A DNA stretch of 9,080 bases from UBA668 sp038234785 (GCA_038234785.1 JBBQTC010000100.1:1-9080); one strand, 5' to 3'; counted from the first letter of the stretch, positions 1-7,459 are shown. The notes: generated by a model from the sequence alone, not told the origin. Numbers and translations: made by a program.

Positions 1-1
1 G

Positions 2-1012
2 CCTGTCCTGTCCGGTCTCCGGCTCGAACTGAAGGGTGATCAGCTCACCGTCACCGGAACGGACCTGGATCTCACGATCCAGCTCACCATCGAGGTCGGC
101 GGTGAGCGCGACGGAGGTGTCGTGGTGCCGGCGCGACTCGCGGCCGACATCGTGCGTTCGTTGGGGACGGGCAAGGTCGAGGTCGCGGTGGAGGGCGACG
201 ATGTCAGCATCAGCAACGGACGCTCGCAGTTCAGTGTCCGCCCGTTGAGCTTCGACGACTATCCGAAGCTCTCCTCACCGGTGAACTCATCGGTCACGTT
301 GCCCGCTGGCGAGTTCGGTGATGCGCTGCGCCAGGTCGTCCGGGCGGCCAGCACCGACGAGGCGAGGCCGATCCTCACGGGTGTCCTGATGGCCTCCGAG
401 GCGGAAGGCCTTCGCATGGTTGCCACGGACTCGTATCGACTCGCAGTCCGTGACCTGTTGGGCCAGCAGGTCTTGGCGGCCGACCAGAAGGTGCTCGTCC
501 CTGGTCGGGCACTCACCGAACTGCAGCGCCTCGTCGGCGCCGGACCCGAGGTCACGATGCGCCTCGGAGACCGTGATGCCACGTTCGAGGTGGGCACCAC
601 CCGGCTCACCACCCGCCTCATCGAGGGCGAGTTCCCCAACTACCGCCAGCTGATCCCGGCGAGCCACCCGAATGCGCTGACGGTGGAGCGCGAGCCGTTG
701 CTCGAGGCGATCCGGCGCGTGAAGATCCTCGCTCGCGACGCCACCCCGGTCCGGCTCCAGATGGGCGGCGACACACTGCGGCTGCAGGCGATCACCCAGG
801 ACGTGGGCAACGCGACCGAGGAACTCGACGCCCAGTACACCGGCAGCGAGCTCACCGTGGCGTTCAACCCGGACTACCTCGCCTCGGGTATCGAAGCGTG
901 CATCGGCGACTCGGTCACACTGTCCACGCTCGACGCCCTCAAGCCGGCGGTCGTGCGTGGCGACGGCAACCCGGACTACCTGTACCTGCTGATGCCCGTC
1001 CGCGTCCCGTAA
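2..1012 (+). CDS. dnaN: DNA polymerase III beta subunit (sliding clamp), 5'-truncated by window edge
   Basis: The product is the ring-shaped clamp that encircles DNA and tethers DNA polymerase III and repair polymerases. The frame is open from base 2 without a start; 336 codons are present. The first residues align with about residue 26 onward of known beta clamps, so some 25-30 codons lie outside the window. Visible landmarks are the GTDLDL segment of domain 1 (residues 19-24 of the visible part), the RLIEGEFPNYRQLIP segment of domain 2 (nt 614-658), and the C-terminal MPVR signature (nt 992-1003), whose residues in known clamps line the peptide-binding cleft used by clamp-binding proteins. 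An internal GTG at 122 is in frame but would delete a conserved strand region, so it is not the start. recF begins 3 bp after the TAA stop, so co-transcription is likely. No frameshift or missing landmark is visible. Confidence 0.97.
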   Translation, partial: PVLSGLRLELKGDQLTVTGTDLDLTIQLTIEVGGERDGGVVVPARLAADIVRSLGTGKVEVAVEGDDVSISNGRSQFSVRPLSFDDYPKLSSPVNSSVTLPAGEFGDALRQVVRAASTDEARPILTGVLMASEAEGLRMVATDSYRLAVRDLLGQQVLAADQKVLVPGRALTELQRLVGAGPEVTMRLGDRDATFEVGTTRLTTRLIEGEFPNYRQLIPASHPNALTVEREPLLEAIRRVKILARDATPVRLQMGGDTLRLQAITQDVGNATEELDAQYTGSELTVAFNPDYLASGIEACIGDSVTLSTLDALKPAVVRGDGNPDYLYLLMPVRVP

Positions 1013-1015
1013 CGC

Positions 1016-2095
1016 ATGCTCGTCACTCGGCTGGAGCTGGTCGACTTCCGCAACTACCGGGAAGCGTCGTTCGAGTTCCATCCCGGCATCACCGCGATCG
1101 TCGGGCTCAACGGTCAGGGCAAGACCAACCTTGCCGAGGCGCTCGCCTATCTGGCGTCACTCGACAGCTTCCGGGGCGCACCCACCGAGGCGCTGATCCG
1201 GGTCGGGGCCGACCTGGCGATCGTACGGGCCACGGTCGCGCATCCTGATGGTCGGGAAGTACTCGTCGAGTTGGAGCTCGCCCGCAACGGCCGGAACCGA
1301 GTCCAGGTGAACCGGCAGAAGCTCGGGCGGTCGCGTGAACTGCTGGGGGTGATGCGGGTGACGGTGTTCTCACCGGACGACCTCGCCCTCGTGAAGGGTG
1401 GGCCCCAGGAGCGACGACGATTCCTCGACGACACGTTGGTCGCGCTGGCGTTGAAGTACGACGCGATGCGCCTCGAGCTCGATCGCGTCGTGAAGCAACG
1501 AAACGTCCTGCTCAAGCAGTGCGGCGGGCGGTTGGACGACGAGGCGCAGGTGACGCTCGACGTGTGGGACGCGAAGCTCGCTCAGGTCGGTGACCAGTTC
1601 GGTCACGCTCGGGCGGTGCTGGTCGCCCGGCTGGCACCGATGGTGGCCGAGGCATACGAGCAGTTGGCGGACAAGCCGTCCTCGGTCGAACTGCGCTACG
1701 AACCGGCCTGGCGGCAGCGAGGGCTCGTGTCCGCGCTCGCCGAGGCTCGAGCCGACGATGTCCGCCGCGGGGTGAGCACGGTCGGACCCCATCGCGACGA
1801 CGTCGACCTGTTCATCGGCGGCCTTCCCGCGCGCACGCACGCGTCGCAGGGGGAGCAGCGCACCATGGCGCTGGCGTTGCGTCTGGCTGCTCACCGGATG
1901 GTCGCCGACAAAGTGGGGAGTGCACCGGTGCTGGTGCTCGATGACGTGCTCAGCGAGCTCGATCCGCACCGGTCGGCCGCGTTGCTGCGCCACCTCCCGG
2001 CGGGCCAGGTCGTGCTCACGACCGCCGGCGTGCTGCCGGACGCGGCGCATCCCGACGCGATCGTCCGCATCGAAGATGGCACAGTGATGGCATGA
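1016..2095 (+). CDS. recF: DNA replication and repair protein RecF
   Basis: RecF is an SMC-like ABC ATPase that binds DNA at single-strand gaps and, with RecO and RecR, promotes RecA loading in gap repair. The 359-residue product has the usual family length. The Walker A motif GLNGQGKT lies at residues 30-37, straight after the typical N-terminal RLELVDFRNYRE strand. The ABC signature SQGEQR is at 277-282 and Walker B with the D-loop (LVLDDVLSELD) at 306-316. The middle is helical with hydrophobic heptad-like stretches, as expected for the RecF lobe. The ATG starts 3 bp after the dnaN stop without a clear Shine-Dalgarno sequence, so translation is probably coupled to dnaN. Its TGA overlaps the ATG of the next gene (ATGA). 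All ATPase motifs are intact, so it should be active. Confidence 0.97.
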   Translation: MLVTRLELVDFRNYREASFEFHPGITAIVGLNGQGKTNLAEALAYLASLDSFRGAPTEALIRVGADLAIVRATVAHPDGREVLVELELARNGRNRVQVNRQKLGRSRELLGVMRVTVFSPDDLALVKGGPQERRRFLDDTLVALALKYDAMRLELDRVVKQRNVLLKQCGGRLDDEAQVTLDVWDAKLAQVGDQFGHARAVLVARLAPMVAEAYEQLADKPSSVELRYEPAWRQRGLVSALAEARADDVRRGVSTVGPHRDDVDLFIGGLPARTHASQGEQRTMALALRLAAHRMVADKVGSAPVLVLDDVLSELDPHRSAALLRHLPAGQVVLTTAGVLPDAAHPDAIVRIEDGTVMA

Positions 2096-2442
2096 CGGAC
2101 TGGGGCTCGACGCGCAAGGGCGGCAAGGGCAGCGAACCGGTGCGCCTCGGCGACAGTCTGCATCAGGTGATGCGGTCGCTGCGTCCCGATGACGATGCCG
2201 TCGAGCAGCCCGCGGCGAGCACGATCGGTGGTGTCTTCGGCCGGTGGGACGAGGCCGTGGGCGCCGCAGTGGCGGCTCACGTCCAGCCCGTGAAGCTCGA
2301 TGGGACCACCCTCGTCGTGAAGGTCGACGACCCCGCCTGGGCGACCCAGTTGCGCTTTCTGGAGGGCACGTTGCGACAGCGACTGCTCGAGGTCGCGGGC
2401 GCCGTCGTGGAACGCATCGAAGTACGCGTCACCGGCCGCTGA
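2092..2442 (+). CDS. DUF721 / DciA-like protein (Rv0004-type)
   Basis: This 116-residue protein belongs, by sequence pattern and position, to the DUF721 family, whose characterised members (DciA; Rv0004 in mycobacteria) interact with or help load the replicative helicase DnaB. The N-terminal 20 residues are basic and glycine-rich and look disordered. The conserved core runs from about residue 45 to the end: GRWDEAVG (50-57), then a KLDGTTLVVKVDDPAWATQL strand-turn-helix block (68-87) followed by a helix and a final strand. The order basic tail before the domain is seen in actinobacterial members. The ATG overlaps the recF stop as ATGA, so translation is coupled. After the stop there is a 171-bp gap before gyrB. 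Family assignment is firm; the helicase-loading role is inferred from relatives, so I leave the symbol empty. Confidence 0.88.
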   Translation: MTDWGSTRKGGKGSEPVRLGDSLHQVMRSLRPDDDAVEQPAASTIGGVFGRWDEAVGAAVAAHVQPVKLDGTTLVVKVDDPAWATQLRFLEGTLRQRLLEVAGAVVERIEVRVTGR

Positions 2443-2469
2443 GAGGCCCGAAAAACATGGCTCGCAGGG

Positions 2470-2508
2470 GCCTACCCTCCACCTCTTTGTGACACCCCTC
2501 GGGTAGGC
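2470..2508. repeat. 8-bp perfect inverted repeat spanning the probable gyrB -10 element
   Basis: GCCTACCC (2470-2477) and GGGTAGGC (2501-2508) are perfect reverse complements separated by 23 bases. The right arm contains most of the TAGGCT hexamer proposed as the -10 element. A second, mutually exclusive pairing exists upstream: AGGCCC (2444-2449) with GGGCCT (2468-2473), which shares bases 2470-2473 with the left arm. The repeats are seen directly; whether they act as an operator, a cruciform or a terminator for readthrough from the upstream operon is not known. Confidence 0.6.
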
Positions 2509-2509
2509 T
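2504..2509 (+). promoter_or_regulatory. Probable -10 element of the gyrBA promoter
   Basis: TAGGCT fits the TAnnnT -10 pattern of actinobacterial housekeeping sigma factors. It lies in the only long gap of the replication gene block, 104 bp before the preferred gyrB start, giving a transcript leader of roughly 95-100 nt. No convincing -35 hexamer is found 16-19 bp upstream. The same TAgnCT style recurs before the tRNA gene (TAGCCT). This is a sequence-based prediction without experimental support. Confidence 0.45.
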
Positions 2510-2569
2510 GTGGTTCATTCGCGACGACCGCCGAGGCGTTTTCGCCGGGCTCGTGACTCGCCAACAAAT

Positions 2570-2589
2570 ATGCAGGTCAACGCCTGTAT
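2570..2589 (+). promoter_or_regulatory. Hairpin in gyrB leader, overlapping a 10-codon upstream reading frame
   Basis: ATGCAGG (2570-2576) can pair with CCTGTAT (2583-2589) through seven pairs, one of them G-U, around a 6-nt loop. The hairpin ends 15 nt before the gyrB Shine-Dalgarno sequence. The same stretch begins an ATG reading frame (2570-2602, product MQVNACIPPN) that stops just before that Shine-Dalgarno sequence. No Shine-Dalgarno precedes this ATG. The leader is noticeably richer in A and T here than its surroundings. A role in controlling gyrB translation is only an inference. Confidence 0.35.
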
Positions 2590-2604
2590 TCCCCCGAACT
2601 GATC

Positions 2605-2608
2605 GAGG
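2605..2608 (+). promoter_or_regulatory. Shine-Dalgarno deciding the gyrB start
   Basis: GAGG lies 5 bases before GTG at 2614 but overlaps the alternative in-frame GTG at 2608, which has no purine-rich site of its own upstream. This favours 2614 as the start codon. Confidence 0.55.
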
Positions 2609-2613
2609 TGTGT

Positions 2614-4572
2614 GTGGCTTCTGACGCCAAGCAACCAAGTGCCGATTACGGCGCGAAAGACATCCAAGTCCTCGAGGGTCTCGACCCGGTCCGGAAGCGG
2701 CCCGGAATGTACATCGGGTCCACCGGTCTGGCCGGCCTTCACCACCTCATCTGGGAAGTCGTCGACAACGCCGTCGACGAGGCGATGGCGGGCTTCTGCA
2801 CCCGCATCGTCGTCACGTTGCAGGCCGATGGCGGCTGCCGCGTCGAGGACGACGGCCGCGGTGTTCCGGTCGATCCGTACCCGTCCGGACCGCACAAGGG
2901 CAAGAGCGCGGCCGAGGTCGTGCTCACCGTGCTGCACGCCGGCGGCAAGTTCGGCGGCGAGGGCTACAAGGTGTCCGGCGGCCTCCACGGTGTCGGTGTC
3001 AGCGTGGTCAATGCGCTCAGCGAGCGCCTGTTCATCGAGATCGACAAGCAGGGCACCAGGTACCAGCAGGAGTACGCCAAGGGTGGTCGCCCGCAGGGCA
3101 AGCTCACCGCGGTCGGTCCGACCCCGTCCAAGGGTCGCGCCAACGGCACCACGGTCACGTTCTGGCCGGATCCGGTGGTGTTCGCCTCCGAAGGCACCGA
3201 GTTCGTGTCTCGAACCGTGCTCGAGCGGCTGCAGACCATGGCGTTCCTCAACCGCGGCCTCGAGATCGTGTTCCACGACGAGCGCCCCGAGCGCGAGCAG
3301 GAAGTCACGTTCCAGTACAAGGGCGGCATCGTCGACTTCGTCAAGCACCTCAACGCGTCGAAGGAGGCGTTGTTCTCCAAGGTCGCCCACTTCGAGGACG
3401 ATGACGACGAGGGCGGTCAGACCCTCGACATCGCCATCCAGTGGAACACGGGCTACTACGAGGGCATCCACGGCTACGCCAACGGCATCAGCACCATCGA
3501 GGGTGGCATGCACGTGGAGGGTTTCAAGACCGCCCTCACGAGCGTCGTCAACAAGTACGCCCGAGCCAAGGGTCTGCTCAAGGAGAAGGACGACAACCTG
3601 CTCGGCGAGGACATCCGCGAGGGCATCACGGCCATCATCGCCGTGAAGCTGCGTGAGCCCCAGTTCGAGGGCCAGACCAAGGCCAAGCTCGGCAACGTCC
3701 CGATGCGCAGTTTCGTGCAGAAGGCCACGAACGAGAAGCTGGCCGAGTGGCTCGACGAGAACCCGGCCGAGGCCAACAAGGTCGTCAAGAAGGCGCAGTC
3801 CGCCGCTCAGGCTCGTGTCGCCGCCAAGAACGCTCGCAACGCCATCCGGCGCAAGACGGCTCTCACCGGCGCCGGCATGCCCGACAAGCTCAAGGACTGC
3901 AGCAGCGGCAACCCCGAGGAGAGCGAGCTCTTCATCGTCGAGGGCGACTCCGCCGGTGGCTCGGCACTCAACGCCCGCGACCCGCGGACTCAGGCGCTGC
4001 TGCCCATCCGCGGCAAGATCCTCAACGTCGAGCGCGCCCGCCTCGACAAGATGTTGAAGAACAACGAGATCCAGGCGCTGATCACCGCCATCGGTGGAGG
4101 CGTCGGTGACGAGTTCGACGTCACCAAGGCTCGCTACCACAAGGTCATCGCGCTGTGCGACGCCGATGTCGACGGCAGCCACATCCGCACCCTGCTGCTC
4201 ACGTTCTTCTTCCGCCAGATGCGCGGCCTCGTCGAGGCCGGGTACATCTACATCGCTCAGCCGCCGCTGTTCTCCACGCTGGTCGGCAAGGAGAAGATCT
4301 ACCTCAAGGACGAGCACGCCAAGGCCGTGTTCCTCGAGGCGCACCCCAACCACAAGAACGACTTCAACCGGTTGAAGGGTCTCGGCGAGATGGACTGGCA
4401 AGAGCTCAAACCGACCACGATGGACACCGCGTCGCGCACGCTGCTCCAAATTACCGTCGAGGAAGCGGCCGTGGCCGACGAGATCACCAGCGTGCTCATG
4501 GGCGACGACGTCGAGAGCCGCAAGCAATTCATCACCGCCAACGCGCGTGACGTGAGGAACCTGGACTTCTGA
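2614..4572 (+). CDS. gyrB: DNA gyrase subunit B
   Basis: GyrB is the ATPase subunit of gyrase, which with GyrA introduces negative supercoils into DNA in the cytoplasm. From GTG 2614 the protein has 652 residues, the usual size for forms lacking the ~165-residue insert of gammaproteobacteria. The GHKL ATPase domain shows EVVDNAVDEA (catalytic Glu48, Mg-binding Asn52), DDGRG (79-83, ATP-binding Asp79) and GGLHGVG (122-128). The transducer domain has the QTK loop (354-356) with Lys356. The TOPRIM domain shows EGDSAGGSA from Glu443 and DADVDGSH from Asp516, giving the metal-binding acidic residues. The C-terminus (KGLGEMDWQELKPTTMD, ending in VRNLDF) is the conserved GyrA-contacting tail. Starting at GTG 2608 would add two residues. 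An acidic run FEDDDDEGG sits in the transducer region. gyrA overlaps the stop codon by one base. The adjacent gyrA with GyrA boxes argues for gyrase rather than topoisomerase IV. Confidence 0.97.
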   Translation: MASDAKQPSADYGAKDIQVLEGLDPVRKRPGMYIGSTGLAGLHHLIWEVVDNAVDEAMAGFCTRIVVTLQADGGCRVEDDGRGVPVDPYPSGPHKGKSAAEVVLTVLHAGGKFGGEGYKVSGGLHGVGVSVVNALSERLFIEIDKQGTRYQQEYAKGGRPQGKLTAVGPTPSKGRANGTTVTFWPDPVVFASEGTEFVSRTVLERLQTMAFLNRGLEIVFHDERPEREQEVTFQYKGGIVDFVKHLNASKEALFSKVAHFEDDDDEGGQTLDIAIQWNTGYYEGIHGYANGISTIEGGMHVEGFKTALTSVVNKYARAKGLLKEKDDNLLGEDIREGITAIIAVKLREPQFEGQTKAKLGNVPMRSFVQKATNEKLAEWLDENPAEANKVVKKAQSAAQARVAAKNARNAIRRKTALTGAGMPDKLKDCSSGNPEESELFIVEGDSAGGSALNARDPRTQALLPIRGKILNVERARLDKMLKNNEIQALITAIGGGVGDEFDVTKARYHKVIALCDADVDGSHIRTLLLTFFFRQMRGLVEAGYIYIAQPPLFSTLVGKEKIYLKDEHAKAVFLEAHPNHKNDFNRLKGLGEMDWQELKPTTMDTASRTLLQITVEEAAVADEITSVLMGDDVESRKQFITANARDVRNLDF

Positions 4573-7043
4573 TGAGTGACACCCCCACACCCCCCACCAA
4601 CACCGACGGGCCCGGCGACGACATCCAGCCGATCCAGCTGCAGGACGAGATGGAGCGCAGCTTCATCGACTACGCGATGTCGGTCATCATGTCGCGGGCG
4701 CTGCCCGATGTGCGCGACGGCCTCAAGCCCGTGCACCGCCGGATCATCTGGGACATGGACCAGCAGGGCTTCCGTCCCAACCGTGCGCACGTGAAGTCGG
4801 CCCGCGTCACCGGCGACACGATGGCCAAGTACCACCCGCACGGCAACTCGGCCATCTACGACGCCTTGGTACGCATGGCGCAACCGTTCAGCCTGCGCCA
4901 CCCGCTCATCGACTTCCACGGCAACTACGGCTCGCCCGACTTCGGTGCCGCGGCCGAGCGCTACACCGAGTGCCGGCTCCATCCGCTGGCCATGCAGATG
5001 CTCGCCGACATCGACGAAGAGACCGTCGACATGCGAGCCAACTACGACAACACGACCGAGGAGCCGTCGGTCCTGCCGGCGCGGTTCCCGAACCTGCTCG
5101 TCAACGGCAGCCAGGGCATCGCCGTCGGGATGGCCACCAGCATCCCGCCGCACAACCTCGGCGAGGTCATCGACGCCACCATCCACCTCATCGACAACCC
5201 CGAGGCCACTGCCGACGACCTCATGCAGTTCGTGAAGGGTCCCGACTTCCCGACGGGTGGCAGCATCCTCGGTCGGGCCGGCATCATCGACGCCTACCGC
5301 ACCGGCCGCGGCAGCATCAAGATGCGAGCCAGTGCCACCATCGAAGAGGGCCGCCGCGGTGGGATGCAGATCATCGTCACCGAACTGCCCTACCAGGCCA
5401 GCTGCTCGTCGATCGCCGGTCGTATCCAAGAGCTTGTCGACGGTGGCGACCTCGATGGCATCGCCGATGTCAACGACGCGTCGGCGGGCGGCAAGACCAA
5501 CCTGGTCATCACCCTCAAGCGCGATGCCAACGCCAACGTGGTGCTCAACAACCTGTACAAGCTCACCCAACTGCAGAGCAGCTTCCCGGTCAACATGGTG
5601 GCGCTCGTGCATGGCGTGCCGCGCACGCTCAACCTCGTGCAGGCACTGCAGGGCTACGTCGAGCACCAGGTCGACGTCATCACTCGCCGTACACAGTTCC
5701 GCCTCGACAAGGCCAAGCGCCGCGAGCACATCCTCGAAGGCCGCATCAAGGCCCTCAACGTGATCGACCAGATCATCGCGCTCATCAGGGCGAGCGACGA
5801 TGCCGCCGCCGCCAAGGTCGGCCTCATGGCCGAGCCGTTCGAGTTCTCCGAGATCCAGGCCACCGACATCCTCGAGATGCGGCTGTCGCAGCTCACCCGG
5901 TTGTCGCGCATCGACCTGCAGACCGAACTCGGCGACGTCCAGGCTCGGATCATCGAACTGCAGAGCATCCTCGACTCACCCGAGAAGCTGCGTGGCGTCA
6001 TCAAGTCCGAGATGAGCGCGATCAAGGACGAGTTCGCCACGCCTCGCGTCTGCACCATCGGCTTCGACCCCGGCGACATGAACATCGAGGACCTCACCGA
6101 CGACAAGGAACTGGTCATCGTGATGACCGAGGCCCAGTACGTGAAGGCCGTGTCCGCCGCCTCGTTCAAGACCCAGGGACGCGGTGGCCGTGGCGTCACC
6201 GGCGCAAAGCTGAAGAGCGACGACATCGTCCGTCACGTCATCTTCACCACGGCCCATGCGTACCTGTTGTTCTTCAGCAACCGCGGCCGTGTGTACCGCC
6301 TGCGTGCACTCGAGGTGCCAGAGCGCGAGCGCACGGCGAAGGGCATGCCCATCGTCAACCTGTTGCCGCTGCAACCCGGTGAGAACATCCAGGCCATCAT
6401 CGACACCCGCGACTTCGCGGCCGAGCGCTACTTGTTCTTCGCCACCCGCCACGGTGTGGTGAAGAAGACCTCGTTCGACGAGTACGACAACGGTCGCCGC
6501 GACGGGCTGATCGCCCTCAACCTGCGTGAACACGACGAGCTGGTGCGGGTCATCGAGACCAGCGGCAGCGACGACATCTTCATGGTCAGCGGCAGCGGTA
6601 TGACCATCCGTTTCAACGAGAGCGAAGTGCGGCCGATGGGTCGCGCCGCCTCCGGTGTGCGCGGCATGAAGATGAAGCCGGGCGACGAGGTCGTCAGCTG
6701 CGACCTGGCCAAGGACGACACGTCGATCCTGATGATCACCGAACTCGGCTTCGGCAAGCGCGTGCAGCTCGACAAGTTCAACGTGCAAGGACGCGGTGGC
6801 CAGGGCGTGAAGGGCATGAAGTTCGTGCGCAACAAGGGCACCGGCGTGGTCGCCGCCTTCATGGTGGGCGACGACGACGAGATCGTGGCGGTTGCATCTG
6901 GTGGCACCACGATCCGCACACCGGTGCGCGGCATCCGCCACATCGGTCGCGACGCCACCGGCGTCACCATCATGGGCGTGCCCGACGGTGAGGTGGTCGC
7001 CTCGGTGGCGCTCATCCTCTCCAGCGACGACGACGACGAGTGA
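4572..7043 (+). CDS. gyrA: DNA gyrase subunit A
   Basis: GyrA cuts and rejoins the DNA gate segment and wraps DNA through its C-terminal domain. The 823-residue product fits the family (Mycobacterium 838, E. coli 875). The N-terminal winged-helix domain has MSRALPDVRDGLKPVHRR; the quinolone-pocket helix reads HPHGNSAIYDALVRMAQP (residues 88-105) with Ser93 and Asp97 at the positions of E. coli Ser83 and Asp87, and Asn92 where E. coli has Asp82. The catalytic tyrosine is Tyr131 in ERYTECR, next to Arg130. The C-terminal beta-pinwheel carries two GyrA-box-like motifs, QGRGGRG (535-541) and QGRGGQG (739-745), as in actinobacterial gyrases. The protein ends in an acidic tail SSDDDDE. The ATG overlaps the gyrB stop (TGATG), with a GAGGA purine run 13 nt upstream, so translation is probably coupled. 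Differences from the family around the active site are described in the findings. Confidence 0.97.
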   Translation: MSDTPTPPTNTDGPGDDIQPIQLQDEMERSFIDYAMSVIMSRALPDVRDGLKPVHRRIIWDMDQQGFRPNRAHVKSARVTGDTMAKYHPHGNSAIYDALVRMAQPFSLRHPLIDFHGNYGSPDFGAAAERYTECRLHPLAMQMLADIDEETVDMRANYDNTTEEPSVLPARFPNLLVNGSQGIAVGMATSIPPHNLGEVIDATIHLIDNPEATADDLMQFVKGPDFPTGGSILGRAGIIDAYRTGRGSIKMRASATIEEGRRGGMQIIVTELPYQASCSSIAGRIQELVDGGDLDGIADVNDASAGGKTNLVITLKRDANANVVLNNLYKLTQLQSSFPVNMVALVHGVPRTLNLVQALQGYVEHQVDVITRRTQFRLDKAKRREHILEGRIKALNVIDQIIALIRASDDAAAAKVGLMAEPFEFSEIQATDILEMRLSQLTRLSRIDLQTELGDVQARIIELQSILDSPEKLRGVIKSEMSAIKDEFATPRVCTIGFDPGDMNIEDLTDDKELVIVMTEAQYVKAVSAASFKTQGRGGRGVTGAKLKSDDIVRHVIFTTAHAYLLFFSNRGRVYRLRALEVPERERTAKGMPIVNLLPLQPGENIQAIIDTRDFAAERYLFFATRHGVVKKTSFDEYDNGRRDGLIALNLREHDELVRVIETSGSDDIFMVSGSGMTIRFNESEVRPMGRAASGVRGMKMKPGDEVVSCDLAKDDTSILMITELGFGKRVQLDKFNVQGRGGQGVKGMKFVRNKGTGVVAAFMVGDDDEIVAVASGGTTIRTPVRGIRHIGRDATGVTIMGVPDGEVVASVALILSSDDDDE

Positions 7044-7114
7044 CCCCTCGCGCCGCTGGCGCCTGATCGCGGCAACGGCCGCCTCCTTCCGAGACGACAC
7101 GATGGAGGTGGCCG

Positions 7115-7444
7115 ATGCGCGAGCACGGTGCTCACCGGTCCCGCGAGTTGGGGCAGGCAGTGATGTTGGTGATGGCGGTCGTCGCCGTCGTCGCTGCGAT
7201 GATGGTCGGACTGGCGGCGTTCGGTGTGCGCGTCTCGGCTCGCGCTCAGGCGCAGGCGGCAGCCGATGCGGCGGCGTTGGCCGCCGTGGGTGCCCTCGAC
7301 ACCGACGGTGTGGCAGCAGCCGCGTCACTCGCCCGACGGAACGGAGCGAGGTTGATCTCCTACTCCCGACAGGGCGACGACGTGCTCGTCGTGGTGGAGT
7401 TGCGTGGGGAGCGCGCCACGGCACGCGCGACCCGCGCCCCCTGA
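7115..7444 (+). CDS. Small TadE/TadG-like single-pass membrane protein
   Basis: The 109-residue product has a short basic, polar N-terminus, then GQAVMLVMAVVAVVAAMMVG as start of a hydrophobic helix (about residues 13-38), followed by ARAQAQAAADAAALAA (42-57). That combination, Gly-Gln-Ala before the membrane helix and the Ala-rich AADAAALAA helix after it, is typical of TadE/TadG-like proteins linked to Flp-type pilus or secretion loci. The later NGARLISYSRQGDDVLVVVEL segment also resembles the small actinobacterial TadE-like proteins of the Rv3655c kind. The ATG follows a strong GGAGGT (7104-7109) by 5 nt. It starts 71 bp after gyrA and ends 27 bp before the DUF3566 gene. No other tad genes are in the window, so a pilus role is not supported by context. 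The family call is by motif only; the function here is unknown. Confidence 0.75.
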   Translation: MREHGAHRSRELGQAVMLVMAVVAVVAAMMVGLAAFGVRVSARAQAQAAADAAALAAVGALDTDGVAAAASLARRNGARLISYSRQGDDVLVVVELRGERATARATRAP

Positions 7445-7459
7445 ACGGGGTCGGGTGCC

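Noticed and set aside
918..928. DnaA-box-like sequence CTGTCCACG in dnaN
   Set aside because: Only 7 of 9 positions fit, it is isolated, and it lies within conserved coding sequence. No cluster of boxes or AT-rich unwinding region marks an origin in this window.
2487..2492. TTGTGA as -35 element for the gyrB promoter
   Set aside because: Only 11 bp separate it from TAGGCT at 2504, too short for a normal promoter, and no -10 element lies 17 bp downstream.
2515..4590. Very long antisense open frame (691 codons) covering all of gyrB
   Set aside because: It mirrors gyrB codon structure, as expected in GC-rich coding DNA, is rich in Val, Leu, Asp and Glu repeats, and has no recognisable motif or ribosome site. 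gyrB on the plus strand has every catalytic motif.
4970..6382. 470-codon plus-strand frame inside gyrA
   Set aside because: Dominated by Arg, His, Pro and Gln from a shifted reading of gyrA; no start signal and a clear gyrA frame over the same bases.
7050..7062. Hairpin GCGCC-GCT-GGCGC just after gyrA as a terminator
   Set aside because: Only five pairs with a 3-nt loop and no T-run; the next gene follows within 53 bases with a strong ribosome site, so termination is not supported.
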